Below are positions 1 through 6,802 of a stretch of DNA of 13,364 nucleotides, in pieces. This DNA is from UBA1425 sp051881715. Lineage in GTDB: Bacteria > Bacillota > Clostridia > Oscillospirales > Acutalibacteraceae. Where the stretch lies: NCBI GenBank assembly GCA_051881715.1, contig JBJEQK010000074.1:1-13364 (forward strand), read 5' to 3'. The first letter of the stretch is position 1; the number at the start of each line of letters is the position of its first letter. The translations under genes and the position numbers were made by a program. Below the pieces are notes generated by a model. The model saw only the letters and a program-made list of their open reading frames with translations. It ran no database searches and was not told the origin of the DNA.

Positions 1-25
1 TTATCTTTGCCCTCTGTCCGCAAGC

Positions 26-48
26 TATCCCCCAACTTTCCGTGATGA
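26..48 (+). repeat. 23-bp dispersed repeat, copy 1
   Basis: This is a 23-base sequence beginning TATCCCCCAACT and ending CCGTGATGA. Its exact reverse complement occurs at 13313-13335, near the other end of the window. The match stops at both sides: base 25 and base 49 do not correspond to the other copy. It lies beyond the pnp terminator and in no gene. A perfect 23-base match is not expected by chance in 13 kb, so it is probably a dispersed intergenic repeat or an element end. Its nature is unknown. Confidence 0.8.
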
Positions 49-103
49 ACCTTTAAAAAGGCTTGAGCGAAATTTTTAATCCCACAAAAATCCGTGATAA
101 ACC
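40..103 (+). repeat. Short direct repeat TCCGTGATRAACC, two copies 51 bp apart
   Basis: The 13-base string TCCGTGATGAACC, with its second base at 41, recurs as TCCGTGATAAACC at 91-103 with one mismatch. The first copy overlaps the right end of the 23-bp dispersed repeat. The second lies just beyond the T-tract of the pnp terminator. A shorter echo (TTCGTGATA) follows at 136-144. The bases between the copies do not repeat, so this is not a tandem array. It may be remnants of the same repeat family, or coincidence in a short region. Confidence 0.4.
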
Positions 104-104
104 G

Positions 105-137
105 AAAAAACCGGCAGGGAAAGTTCCTTGCCGGTTT
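105..137 (-). terminator. Intrinsic terminator of pnp
   Basis: Read on the minus strand, just after the pnp stop, AAACCGGCA (137-129) pairs perfectly with TGCCGGTTT (116-108). The 12-base interval between them can add a further GG/CC pairing. The hairpin runs into a run of T at 110-105. The stem is 9 bp and the T-run is immediate, so this is a standard factor-independent terminator closing the rpsO-pnp transcript. Confidence 0.9.
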
Positions 138-152
138 CGTGATATGCGGATT

Positions 153-2360
153 TTATTTTCTGTTGTCGCGGCGGGGACCACGGTTTCTGTCGTGACCGCC
201 TTCACGGCGGGGACGGCGGGGCGGTCTCTGCTCCTCACTGATGTCGTTTTCGGGGGTCATGCCTTCCAACTCGATGAGCGCATCGCGGCGGGAGAGGTTC
301 AGTCTGCCCTGATCGTCGATCTCCGTGACCTTGACGATCACTTCATCGCCGACAGCGACCACGTCCTCCACCTTGCCGACACGCTTAACGTCCAGACGGC
401 TGATGTGGACAAGTCCCTCTTTGCCGGGAGCGATCTCAACGAAGGCACCGAAGTCCATGATGCGGGTGACGACGCCCTTATAGAACGAACCGGGTTCGGG
501 ATCCTTGGCGATGGTCTCGATGATGGCGAGGGCACGCTTGGCGTTGTCCAGATCAATGGCGCTGATAAAGACGGAGCCGTCCTCTTCCACGTCCACCTTA
601 CACTCACACTCTGCGCAGATCTTCTGGATGACCTTGCCCTGCTTGCCGATGACGTCGCCGATCTTGTCGGGCGAAATCTTGGTGGTGAGCATCTTGGGCG
701 CATACTTGGAAAGCTCTGCACGCGGCTCGGCGATCACGGGCAGCATGATCTCGTCCAGAATATAGCAGCGGGCGGTGTAGGTCTTGTCCAGCGCCTCACG
801 AATGATGGCGGGGGTCAGACCGTGCACCTTCAGATCCATCTGAATGGCGGTGATACCCTTTTTGGTACCGGCGACCTTGAAGTCCATGTCACCGAAGAAA
901 TCCTCCAGACCCTGAATATCGACCATGGTCATAAAGCGGTCGCCCTCGGTGATCAGACCGCAGGAGATGCCGGCTACAGGCGCCTTGATGGGCACACCGG
1001 CAGCCATCAGCGCCAGCGTGGAGCCGCAGACGGAACCCTGAGATGTGGAACCGTTGGAGGACAGCACCTCGGACACCAGACGGATGCAGTAGGGGAATTC
1101 CTCCACAGAAGGGATCACGGGCAGAAGGGCACGTTCGGCCAGCGCGCCGTGACCGATCTCACGACGGCCGGGGCCTCTGGAGGGCTTTGTCTCGCCGACG
1201 GAGTAGGAGGGGAAGTTGTAGTGGTGCATATAGCGCTTGCTGGTCTCGCTGTCGATGCCGTCCAGCAGCTGGGAATCGCTGATAGGGCCGAGGGTAGCAA
1301 CCGTCAGAACCTGCGTCTGCCCTCTGGTGAACATACCGGAGCCGTGTACACGGGACAGCAGATCGACCTCGGCGTTCAGGGGACGGATCTCGTTGATGCC
1401 GCGACCGTCCACACGCTTGTTGTCGTCCAGCAGCCAGCGGCGGACAACGTACTTTTGCAGCTTATACAGGCAGTCCTCGATCATGAATTCCTGATCGGGA
1501 TAGATCTCGTCAAACTTTTCATGCACGGCGGCGTAGATGGGCTTCAACCGCTCGTCACGCACACGCTTGTCGTCGGTGTCGAGGGCGGCACGAACGTCCT
1601 CGATGGCAAATTCCTTGATCGCCTCGTACATTTCGGGGTCGGGATCGTTGGACGGGAAGTCGATCTTCTCCTTGCCGACCTCGTCCCGGATGCCCTTGAT
1701 GAATTCCACGATGCGCTGGTTTTCAGCATGACCGAACATGATGGCGTCGTACATCTGATCGTTGGGCACTTCGTTGGCGCCGGCTTCGATCATGGCGACC
1801 AGATCGCTGGTGGATGCAACCGTCAGCTGCAAATCAGAGATCGCACGCTGCTCTGCGGTGGGGTTGATGACCAGTTCGCCGTTGCACAGACCCACGGAAA
1901 CGCCGGAGATGGGGCCGTCCCACGGAATCTCGGAAATGGAGATGGCGATGGAAACACCGAGCATGGCGGTGATCTCAGGGGAGCAGTCGGGATCCACGGA
2001 CATGACCGTGGCGACAACGGAGACGTCATTGCGCATATCCTTGGGGAACAGCGGACGGATGGGACGGTCGATGACGCGGGAAGCAAGAGTTGCTTTTTCG
2101 CTGGCCTTGCCCTCACGGCGCTGGAAGGAACCGGGGATGCGACCCACGGAATACAGCTTTTCCTCAAAATCCACGGACAGGGGGAAGAAGTCTACGCCTT
2201 CGCGGGGCTTTGCCGCCATGGTTGCGGTACAGAGCACCTCTGTTTCGCCGTAACGGGCGAGGACGGAACCGCCGGCGAGCTGTGCCATCTTGCCGACTTC
2301 GGCAACGAAGGGACGACCGTTGATTTCGGTCTTGAAGGTTTTGAAATCCTTGAAAAACAT
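153..2360 (-). CDS. pnp: Polyribonucleotide nucleotidyltransferase (PNPase)
   Basis: Phosphorolytic 3'-5' exoribonuclease that degrades mRNA to nucleoside diphosphates and can also add heteropolymeric tails; it acts as a cytoplasmic trimer. The 735-residue protein has the full family layout. It begins with a first RNase PH domain and a helical linker. The second RNase PH domain is catalytic: FTRGQTQ at 344-350, YSVGE near 386, the phosphate-binding SSNGSTSQGSVCG at 434-446, and a DFFGDMDFKVAGT acidic motif at 487-499. A KH domain (IGDVIGKQGKVIQ, 567-579) and an S1 domain (about 626-692) follow, and the protein ends in an Arg-rich tail. The start at 2360 (MFFKDFKTF) is preceded by AAGGAG about 9 bases upstream, which is why an 11-residue in-frame extension is rejected. 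It lies downstream of rpsO in the usual order, and an attenuating or processing hairpin region lies between them. Identification is essentially certain. Confidence 0.98.
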   Translation of the reverse strand: MFFKDFKTFKTEINGRPFVAEVGKMAQLAGGSVLARYGETEVLCTATMAAKPREGVDFFPLSVDFEEKLYSVGRIPGSFQRREGKASEKATLASRVIDRPIRPLFPKDMRNDVSVVATVMSVDPDCSPEITAMLGVSIAISISEIPWDGPISGVSVGLCNGELVINPTAEQRAISDLQLTVASTSDLVAMIEAGANEVPNDQMYDAIMFGHAENQRIVEFIKGIRDEVGKEKIDFPSNDPDPEMYEAIKEFAIEDVRAALDTDDKRVRDERLKPIYAAVHEKFDEIYPDQEFMIEDCLYKLQKYVVRRWLLDDNKRVDGRGINEIRPLNAEVDLLSRVHGSGMFTRGQTQVLTVATLGPISDSQLLDGIDSETSKRYMHHYNFPSYSVGETKPSRGPGRREIGHGALAERALLPVIPSVEEFPYCIRLVSEVLSSNGSTSQGSVCGSTLALMAAGVPIKAPVAGISCGLITEGDRFMTMVDIQGLEDFFGDMDFKVAGTKKGITAIQMDLKVHGLTPAIIREALDKTYTARCYILDEIMLPVIAEPRAELSKYAPKMLTTKISPDKIGDVIGKQGKVIQKICAECECKVDVEEDGSVFISAIDLDNAKRALAIIETIAKDPEPGSFYKGVVTRIMDFGAFVEIAPGKEGLVHISRLDVKRVGKVEDVVAVGDEVIVKVTEIDDQGRLNLSRRDALIELEGMTPENDISEEQRPPRRPRREGGHDRNRGPRRDNRK

Positions 2361-2405
2361 TGAACAAAACTCCTTTTCTATTTTGTTCCGCACCTCGTTT
2401 CGGAC

Positions 2406-2463
2406 TTAGCAATAAATCCGCGGCTCAAGGGTTGAGCCGTCGATTCACTGCTAAAGCCGCGGA
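2406..2463 (-). promoter_or_regulatory. pnp leader with mutually exclusive stem-loops
   Basis: In the RNA upstream of pnp, TCCGCGGCT (2463-2455) is a perfect 9-bp complement of AGCCGCGGA (2425-2417). The same downstream strand also takes part in a compact hairpin, CGGCTCAA-CCC-TTGAGCCG (2439-2421, 8 bp, 3-base loop). That hairpin can itself be enclosed by TTAGCA/TGCTAA (2454-2449 with 2411-2406). The long-range stem and the compact hairpin share bases 2421-2425 and cannot coexist. The segment ends about 45 bases before the pnp start. In other bacteria pnp is autoregulated through a structured leader, so a similar role here is plausible but inferred. Confidence 0.6.
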
Positions 2464-2492
2464 CGGGAGTGCGGTTTTTGCCCTACAGCAAT

Positions 2493-2521
2493 ACAGGGGT
2501 GACCACAACAGCCACCCCTGT
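2493..2521 (-). terminator. Hairpin downstream of rpsO (attenuator or processing site, no U-tract)
   Basis: ACAGGGGTG and CACCCCTGT (2493-2501 and 2513-2521) form a 9-bp perfect stem with an 11-base loop, starting 10 bases after the rpsO stop codon. No T-run follows on the minus strand, so it is not a canonical terminator. It more likely stabilises the rpsO 3' end, marks an RNase cleavage point, or gives partial readthrough into pnp. Confidence 0.6.
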
Positions 2522-2531
2522 GATTGGAAAC

Positions 2532-2795
2532 TTACTTACGCAGACCGAGTCTTGCAACGATGGAACGGTAACGCTCAATGTCCACCTTCTGCAGGTAGGC
2601 GAGCAGGTTACGTCTGTGACCAACCATCTTGAGAAGACCACGTCTGGAATGATGATCCTTCTTGTGGGTCTTCAGGTGCTCGGTCAGGTCGTTGATGCGC
2701 TTGGTCAGGACGGCGATCTGTACTTCGGGAGAACCGGTGTCGCCCTCGTGGGTCGCATATTCCTGCATGATTGCGGTTTTTTCTGCTGCTGTCAT
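2532..2795 (-). CDS. rpsO: 30S ribosomal protein S15
   Basis: Primary 16S rRNA-binding protein of the small subunit; it binds the central domain around helices 20-22 and organises the platform. The 87 residues match the family's usual 87-89, with typical features: TGSPEVQIA (20-28), an HHSRRGLLKMVGHRR block that contacts rRNA, and YRSIVARLGLRK at the C-terminus. The start ATG at 2793-2795 is preceded by GAGGTG about 7 bases upstream. It is first in a transcript with pnp, 171 bases ahead of the pnp start. It has its own sigma-A promoter and an untranslated leader of roughly 95 bases, which is long enough for the S15 autoregulation known in several bacteria. Confidence 0.98.
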   Translation of the reverse strand: MTAAEKTAIMQEYATHEGDTGSPEVQIAVLTKRINDLTEHLKTHKKDHHSRRGLLKMVGHRRNLLAYLQKVDIERYRSIVARLGLRK

Positions 2796-2889
2796 GGTTT
2801 TTCACCTCATTTAAATATTTGCCGAAGCTCCCAGTACAGGGTAGGTGTGTGCCGCATGGCGGCTTGCTCCCATAACCGAGAAACAGGCA
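2796..2889 (-). promoter_or_regulatory. rpsO 5' leader, possible S15 autoregulatory RNA
   Basis: This is the predicted untranslated region between the promoter start point (about 2889) and rpsO. It contains a 5-bp GCCGC/GCGGC hairpin with a 3-base loop (2851-2863). Two copies of TGGGAGC in the RNA (2872-2866 and 2833-2827) flank a CCC that could pair with the GGG of either copy. S15 leaders in different bacteria use unrelated folds to mimic its rRNA site, so a regulatory role is plausible. I do not recognise a described S15 leader class by eye. Confidence 0.35.
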
Positions 2890-2895
2890 AAAGTA

Positions 2896-2924
2896 AGTAT
2901 AACATAGTATGTCCGGTTTGTAAA
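2896..2924 (-). promoter_or_regulatory. Sigma-A promoter of rpsO-pnp
   Basis: Minus-strand TTTACA (-35, 2924-2919) and TATACT (-10, 2901-2896) are separated by exactly 17 bp, with a TGt extension before the -10. The promoter sits just after the Fic gene stop (2956), giving rpsO its own transcription start about 94 bases before its ATG. Confidence 0.85.
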
Positions 2925-2955
2925 GCTTTTTTTCGGAAAAAGTCTGTTGCGTGCG

Positions 2956-4059
2956 TTATTTCACGATTGCAGAGCAAATCGCTTCGCTGTTTTCCTTCGC
3001 AAAATCGCTGAGCGAGTAGGAACGAACACGCTCTTTCACAATGTTCGGCATTAAAAACCCGTTTGCTGTGAGTTTTGCACAGCGGTTGATGACGGTCTTG
3101 TTGGTCACGTGCAGTTGTTTGCTGACTTCGATAGGTGTAAATGCAAACAGATGGTTTTGCAATAAGAAAGCCAAAAATTCTTTGTCCCTCGTATTCAGGT
3201 GAGACAAAGCAGAAGCCAGCGCATCCGCTGCACCGGACAAGGAAATTTCATAGGCTTTCTTGGAATACAATTCGACCATTCGCAAAAAATACTCTATCCA
3301 TATTTCAGGATGTGGCGGGTTGTCTCTGCCGGAATAGTACAGTGCAGGCAGACCCATTTGCAAAGCGGCGTAATACGCATCGCAGTCGTATGCAAAATAC
3401 TCTTCGAGAGAGCCGATGCCGTTGAATCCGTAGCCGAACAAATCGAGGATATATCCGGACATCAGTCTTGCGGTTCTGCCGTTGCCGTCCTCGAACGGAT
3501 GAATGGTTACAAGCTGATAATGCACCACTGCGGCTTGAATCAACGGATGGTCGTCTGTTGTGTTTATATATTGTACCAGTTCGTCCAACAGCTCAGGGAT
3601 ATCTGAATACTCAGGCGGAATATAGTCGGGAGCGCCTGTTTCGCTGTCATAAACGGCAAACAGTACACCGGGAGGTGTTGCGCCCCTGATGCCGATTTTC
3701 TCTTTGGACGCTCCCTTTAAAACCATTGCCTGAATCTCAAGAATCAGCGCTTTGGAGAAGGGGGCTTTCTCTTTCAGCTTTTCTTCAAGTACGTTGAGTG
3801 CCAGAAAATAGTTGCGAATTTCTTGCTCAGGTTTGAGAAAATGCTTGTGCGAATCCTGTTCTATGGCGTCGTTGGCCTGCGCTTCCGTAAGGGGATTGCC
3901 CTCGATTTTATTGGAGGCATAGGAGCTTTTCTTTTTGGAGTTCTTCCGCAGTCTGTTCATCGTGATTGCAGGCAGCTGCACCGTCCCCAAAGAAAAGCGG
4001 TTTTCATCTATTGCAGATATTCTTTTTACAATGTCATTGGTCAAAGAAACCCGAATCAT
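2956..4059 (-). CDS. Fic-domain protein with N-terminal inhibitory motif and C-terminal winged helix
   Basis: Fic enzymes transfer AMP (less often other nucleotide groups) from a nucleotide onto protein hydroxyls. The 367-residue product carries the catalytic HPFEDGNGR motif at 187-195, matching HPFx(D/E)GNGR in full, so it should be active. S49-N-K-I-E53-G54 fits the (S/T)xxxE(G/N) inhibitory helix of class II Fic proteins, whose glutamate blocks productive ATP binding. Residues about 300-340 (TPIEVSKQLHVTNKTVINRCAKL) look like a winged helix-turn-helix. The start is supported by AGGAAG 7 bases before ATG at 4059. The gene is AT-richer than its neighbours: three hand-counted 60-base lines gave 37, 38 and 50% GC, against 60% for a line of the mannosidase gene. 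No antitoxin-like small gene is adjacent. The target is unknown. Confidence 0.93.
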   Translation of the reverse strand: MIRVSLTNDIVKRISAIDENRFSLGTVQLPAITMNRLRKNSKKKSSYASNKIEGNPLTEAQANDAIEQDSHKHFLKPEQEIRNYFLALNVLEEKLKEKAPFSKALILEIQAMVLKGASKEKIGIRGATPPGVLFAVYDSETGAPDYIPPEYSDIPELLDELVQYINTTDDHPLIQAAVVHYQLVTIHPFEDGNGRTARLMSGYILDLFGYGFNGIGSLEEYFAYDCDAYYAALQMGLPALYYSGRDNPPHPEIWIEYFLRMVELYSKKAYEISLSGAADALASALSHLNTRDKEFLAFLLQNHLFAFTPIEVSKQLHVTNKTVINRCAKLTANGFLMPNIVKERVRSYSLSDFAKENSEAICSAIVK

Positions 4060-4090
4060 AGCACTCTTCCTTTGTGTTTTTACACCATAC

Positions 4091-4096
4091 AGTATA
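4091..4096 (-). promoter_or_regulatory. Extended -10 promoter of the Fic gene
   Basis: TATACT on the minus strand is preceded by TGg, giving an extended -10 element 31 bases before the ATG. The bases 17 bp further upstream do not resemble TTGACA. A weak -35 is typical of TGn promoters or of promoters that need an activator. The three 11-mers lie over and upstream of the -35 position. Confidence 0.65.
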
Positions 4097-4114
4097 CCAC
4101 GAAAAGCAGATAAA

Positions 4115-4147
4115 TTCCACTATTTTTTCACTATTCTTTCACTATTT
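4115..4147 (-). repeat. Three tandem 11-bp repeats over the Fic promoter
   Basis: On the plus strand, TTCCACTATTT (4115-4125), TTTCACTATTC (4126-4136) and TTTCACTATTT (4137-4147) abut with no gap. The consensus is TTYCACTATTY. The 11-base period places each copy on nearly the same face of the helix. The array begins 18 bp upstream of the -10 box and covers the -35 zone. The layout suits a cooperatively binding regulator. The winged helix of the Fic protein itself is one candidate binder (inference). Confidence 0.8.
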
Positions 4148-4173
4148 ATACTGCGAAACGGAAAACGGTTGCG

Positions 4174-6654
4174 TTACACCTGCGTATTCTCTCGTTCGAG
4201 CAGGTCACATTCTGTGAGCTTGCGCTCGGTGATGCGATACGTTTTGACCTCAAAGGGGCGCAGAGACAGCGTTTGCTGTATATGGAACCGCACTGCGTTC
4301 AGTGTGACGCAGGCGGTGTGTGGGAACGGGTTGTACAGGCGCAGGATATAGCCGTTGCCGTCCTCGGCGCACTTGAAAGCGGTTTGCTCCACCTTGTCGC
4401 CGTTGATGGTGAAGGGCGGTGTGGGTGCGGTACCCTCTGCCGGCGGGTAGAAGGACAGCGCCATGGGCGGCAGATGCATCCGCCACGCTTCACGGGGTGT
4501 GTCGGTGCGAACCGTTTCTGCATCCCCGCCGAGAAGCCGGAACGTGAAAGAACGTTCCCCCTGTTCCATGTGCGGCGTGTAGCGATCCTGCGCAAGGATC
4601 TCCCGTTCATCGATGGGATGGGCGCAATACGCCGCCGAACGCAGGAGCGTCATATATAAGGTTCCGCCCTCGGCGCTGTTTCCGTAGACGGAGTCCATGC
4701 AGACGGAAAGAGCATGGCGCCCGTCGTCCATGCGGACAAATTTTTGCGCGCAGTTTTCCCGCCCGTCCTGCGGAAATTTTTCCTCACCGTAGGCGACTTC
4801 CCCGATGCAGGCGGCAGTTTCAAGGGAAGTAGGAATGCCGAATTTGAGCATTTTCTGCGTCTGCGCCCACTGGATGCGAATGTCGATCTGCAGTGCCGGC
4901 GAACGTGCGGACAGGGTATAGCGGATCACGGCACGGGAACGGTCATAGCCGAGGGAGGCCTCCAGCACGGTGCGCACATCGCCGCTTTCCACACAGCGCA
5001 CAGCGGGAAGCGGATGGGACAGCCCGCAGAAATCGCTGTTTTCTTCGGGCGTGAGCAGATGGAATGTGCCGATACGGTCGGGGAAGGCGGTGACACGCAT
5101 CCCCCACGGGTCGCAGTCGTCCGCAACAACGTGCAGGGCACAGGGTGCATTCAGCAGTTCCTTGCCGTCTACGGCGTAACCCGTGAGCCATCCGCTTTCC
5201 CGGCTGACCGTTGCCCGGACACGTTCGTTTTCCAGCACGAAGCAGCCGTCCTCCTCCTTGGCGGCGGGAATGGGCTTTTTCGCAATGCGGGTAAAGGCAC
5301 AGTCAAAGCGGTTCATCTGCATGGGTTGGAGCGTGGCATGGAACACGACACGCTTGCGCCAGTCGAGATTCAGGGAGCTGTGCTCCTTTTCACACTGGGT
5401 CGGCAGCGGTTTGTCCCCCTGCCAGACCTGCGGCATGGAAAATTCATCCGCCCAGTTTTGATCCCACAGCATCATCTCGCACGAAAAATCGTCCTCCACA
5501 GGGAACGGGTGGGGGTTGTAAAGGAGTATCGGAATTTTGTCGGGTGTTGGTTCTTTCTGTCCGCCGGACAGGGCGAAGAAGGCACGTGCCTTGACGCGGG
5601 AGAGAATCTCCAGCCCGTGGTCGAGCATCCGCAGCGCCATATCCTCCGCCGGCTGGATGGAGGAGCCGGGAAGCATATCGTGGAACTGCACCGTCAGCAG
5701 ATCGTACAGCGCATCCTCCAGCTCTTTGCGGGGGTAGATCATCTTGCCCTCCCAGGAAGCGGCCGCCGCCATCTGCTCGGTCAGCAGGTAGGTACTCTCC
5801 AGCAGGCGGTATTTCTGCTTGACACGGATCATGCTGGTGTAGCATCCCGGTGACCACGGGTTCAGATCGCCCTCGTAGCGGGGCAGTTGCTTCCCGCTTT
5901 CCCGCACGGCACGGAAGTAGGCTTCGGGCGTGGAATGCAGAAGCGTGATGCCGTCTTTTTCTGCCTGCTTTTTGAGTATGGCAATGGCGTTCAAATCCTG
6001 TTCGGACGGACCGCCGCCGTGATCGCCGACGCCCCAAAGACACACCTCGAAGTCCTCATCGGGGCATTGCTCCATCACGCGGCGAATCTTTTCCGTCGCC
6101 TTGCCCAAAGCGGTGTTGTAGCGGCAGTGGCGGCAGGCGGTGATCTCCGAGCCGTCGTAGCCGACCCATGTGAACAGGTCGGCAGGAAGCTCCAAAAACC
6201 CGGGGCTGGGTCTGCCGAAGAGATAGCTGTCAAATCCGGATTTTTGGAGGATCTGCACCAGCCCCCGGGTGTGTCCGAAGGGGTCGAAGTTGATGGCGGT
6301 GGTCGGCTCTGCGCCGAATTTTTCGCGAAAATACGTCCTGCCGAATTGAATCTGCCGTACAAAGCCCTCGCCGGAGGGCATATTGCAGTCCGGCTGTACA
6401 TGCCAGCCGCCCATGATGTGCCACTTGCCCTCTTGAACCAGCCTTTGAATGCGGGCGAACAGCGCAGGCTCATATTCCTCGACCCAGCGGTAAAGCAAGG
6501 CTTCGTTGTGGTTAAAAACAAAATCGCCGTATTCCTCGCAGAACCGCGCGGCAACACGGAATGTGGATAAAGCTTCTGCGGCGCCCTCCTCCCATTCCCA
6601 TTGCCAGACGGGATCGAGATGGGCGTTGCAGATCAGATGAATGCGTTTTGACAT
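4174..6654 (-). CDS. Glycoside hydrolase family 38 alpha-mannosidase
   Basis: Zinc-dependent retaining alpha-mannosidase, 826 residues with no signal peptide, so probably cytoplasmic and acting on imported mannosides. The N-terminal catalytic domain opens with NAHLDPVWQW, giving metal ligands H12 and D14. INFDPFGHT at 121-129 supplies D124, the expected nucleophile and zinc ligand. GVGDHGGGPS (208-217) is a common bacterial GH38 signature. QFHDMLPGSS (323-332) gives H325, the fourth expected zinc ligand. The three-helix middle domain and beta-rich C-terminal domains fill the rest. The start at 6654 has AGGAGG 9 bases upstream. It has its own promoter (6681-6709) and lies between two genes on the same strand. 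No transporter or regulator is adjacent, so the linkage specificity cannot be read from context. Confidence 0.93.
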   Translation of the reverse strand: MSKRIHLICNAHLDPVWQWEWEEGAAEALSTFRVAARFCEEYGDFVFNHNEALLYRWVEEYEPALFARIQRLVQEGKWHIMGGWHVQPDCNMPSGEGFVRQIQFGRTYFREKFGAEPTTAINFDPFGHTRGLVQILQKSGFDSYLFGRPSPGFLELPADLFTWVGYDGSEITACRHCRYNTALGKATEKIRRVMEQCPDEDFEVCLWGVGDHGGGPSEQDLNAIAILKKQAEKDGITLLHSTPEAYFRAVRESGKQLPRYEGDLNPWSPGCYTSMIRVKQKYRLLESTYLLTEQMAAAASWEGKMIYPRKELEDALYDLLTVQFHDMLPGSSIQPAEDMALRMLDHGLEILSRVKARAFFALSGGQKEPTPDKIPILLYNPHPFPVEDDFSCEMMLWDQNWADEFSMPQVWQGDKPLPTQCEKEHSSLNLDWRKRVVFHATLQPMQMNRFDCAFTRIAKKPIPAAKEEDGCFVLENERVRATVSRESGWLTGYAVDGKELLNAPCALHVVADDCDPWGMRVTAFPDRIGTFHLLTPEENSDFCGLSHPLPAVRCVESGDVRTVLEASLGYDRSRAVIRYTLSARSPALQIDIRIQWAQTQKMLKFGIPTSLETAACIGEVAYGEEKFPQDGRENCAQKFVRMDDGRHALSVCMDSVYGNSAEGGTLYMTLLRSAAYCAHPIDEREILAQDRYTPHMEQGERSFTFRLLGGDAETVRTDTPREAWRMHLPPMALSFYPPAEGTAPTPPFTINGDKVEQTAFKCAEDGNGYILRLYNPFPHTACVTLNAVRFHIQQTLSLRPFEVKTYRITERKLTECDLLERENTQV

Positions 6655-6680
6655 GAGGCACCCTCCTTTGTGACGGCAAT

Positions 6681-6709
6681 ATCATAGCATAAACCCGCAC
6701 CGTCCGCAA
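6681..6709 (-). promoter_or_regulatory. Promoter of the alpha-mannosidase gene
   Basis: Minus-strand TTGCGG (6709-6704) and TATGAT (6686-6681) are separated by exactly 17 bp, with a TGc extension before the -10. The start point would be near 6674, giving a short leader of about 20 bases that contains the AGGAGG ribosome binding site. Confidence 0.8.
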
Positions 6710-6802
6710 GAAAAAACCTATTTGGGACAGGACAGAAGAAGTAACCGAGGAGACCGAAGAAAGAGGGTTCCCTTTTTATTATACTATTCGTTGTCATCTA
6801 CA
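6710..6802. other. Intergenic stretch with a polypurine/polypyrimidine tract
   Basis: Between the GH2 end and the mannosidase promoter, bases about 6725-6768 are almost all purine on the plus strand (GGACAGGACAGAAGAAG..., then GACCGAAGAAAGAGGG). A lone TATAAT occurs on the minus strand at 6783-6778 without a matching -35. No ORF or clear operator is visible. The strand asymmetry could affect RNA stability or reflect nothing more than composition. Confidence 0.3.

Noticed and set aside
63..2363. A 766-codon open frame on the plus strand covering the whole of pnp
   Set aside because: It is antisense to a complete, certain pnp gene. Its product is low-complexity (rich in D, G, H, L) with no recognisable domain, and it has no ribosome binding site. 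Long shadow frames arise when a GC-rich gene avoids codons that would read as stops on the other strand.
2361..2393. N-terminal extension of PNPase by 11 residues
   Set aside because: The internal ATG has AAGGAG at the right distance and matches the conserved N-terminus of the family; the upstream ATG would place the binding site inside the coding region.
4115..4147. The 11-mer array as a CRISPR or plasmid-type iteron origin
   Set aside because: The units are contiguous without spacers, there are only three, and no cas or replication gene is nearby. A promoter-control role fits better.
4714..5853. A 379-codon open frame on the plus strand opposite the GH38 gene
   Set aside because: Antisense shadow of a recognised gene, with no domain and no initiation signals.
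6768..6800. A second promoter around TATAAT (6783-6778, minus strand) for the mannosidase gene
   Set aside because: No -35 at 16-18 bp and no TGn extension; the promoter at 6681-6709 is much better and closer to the gene.
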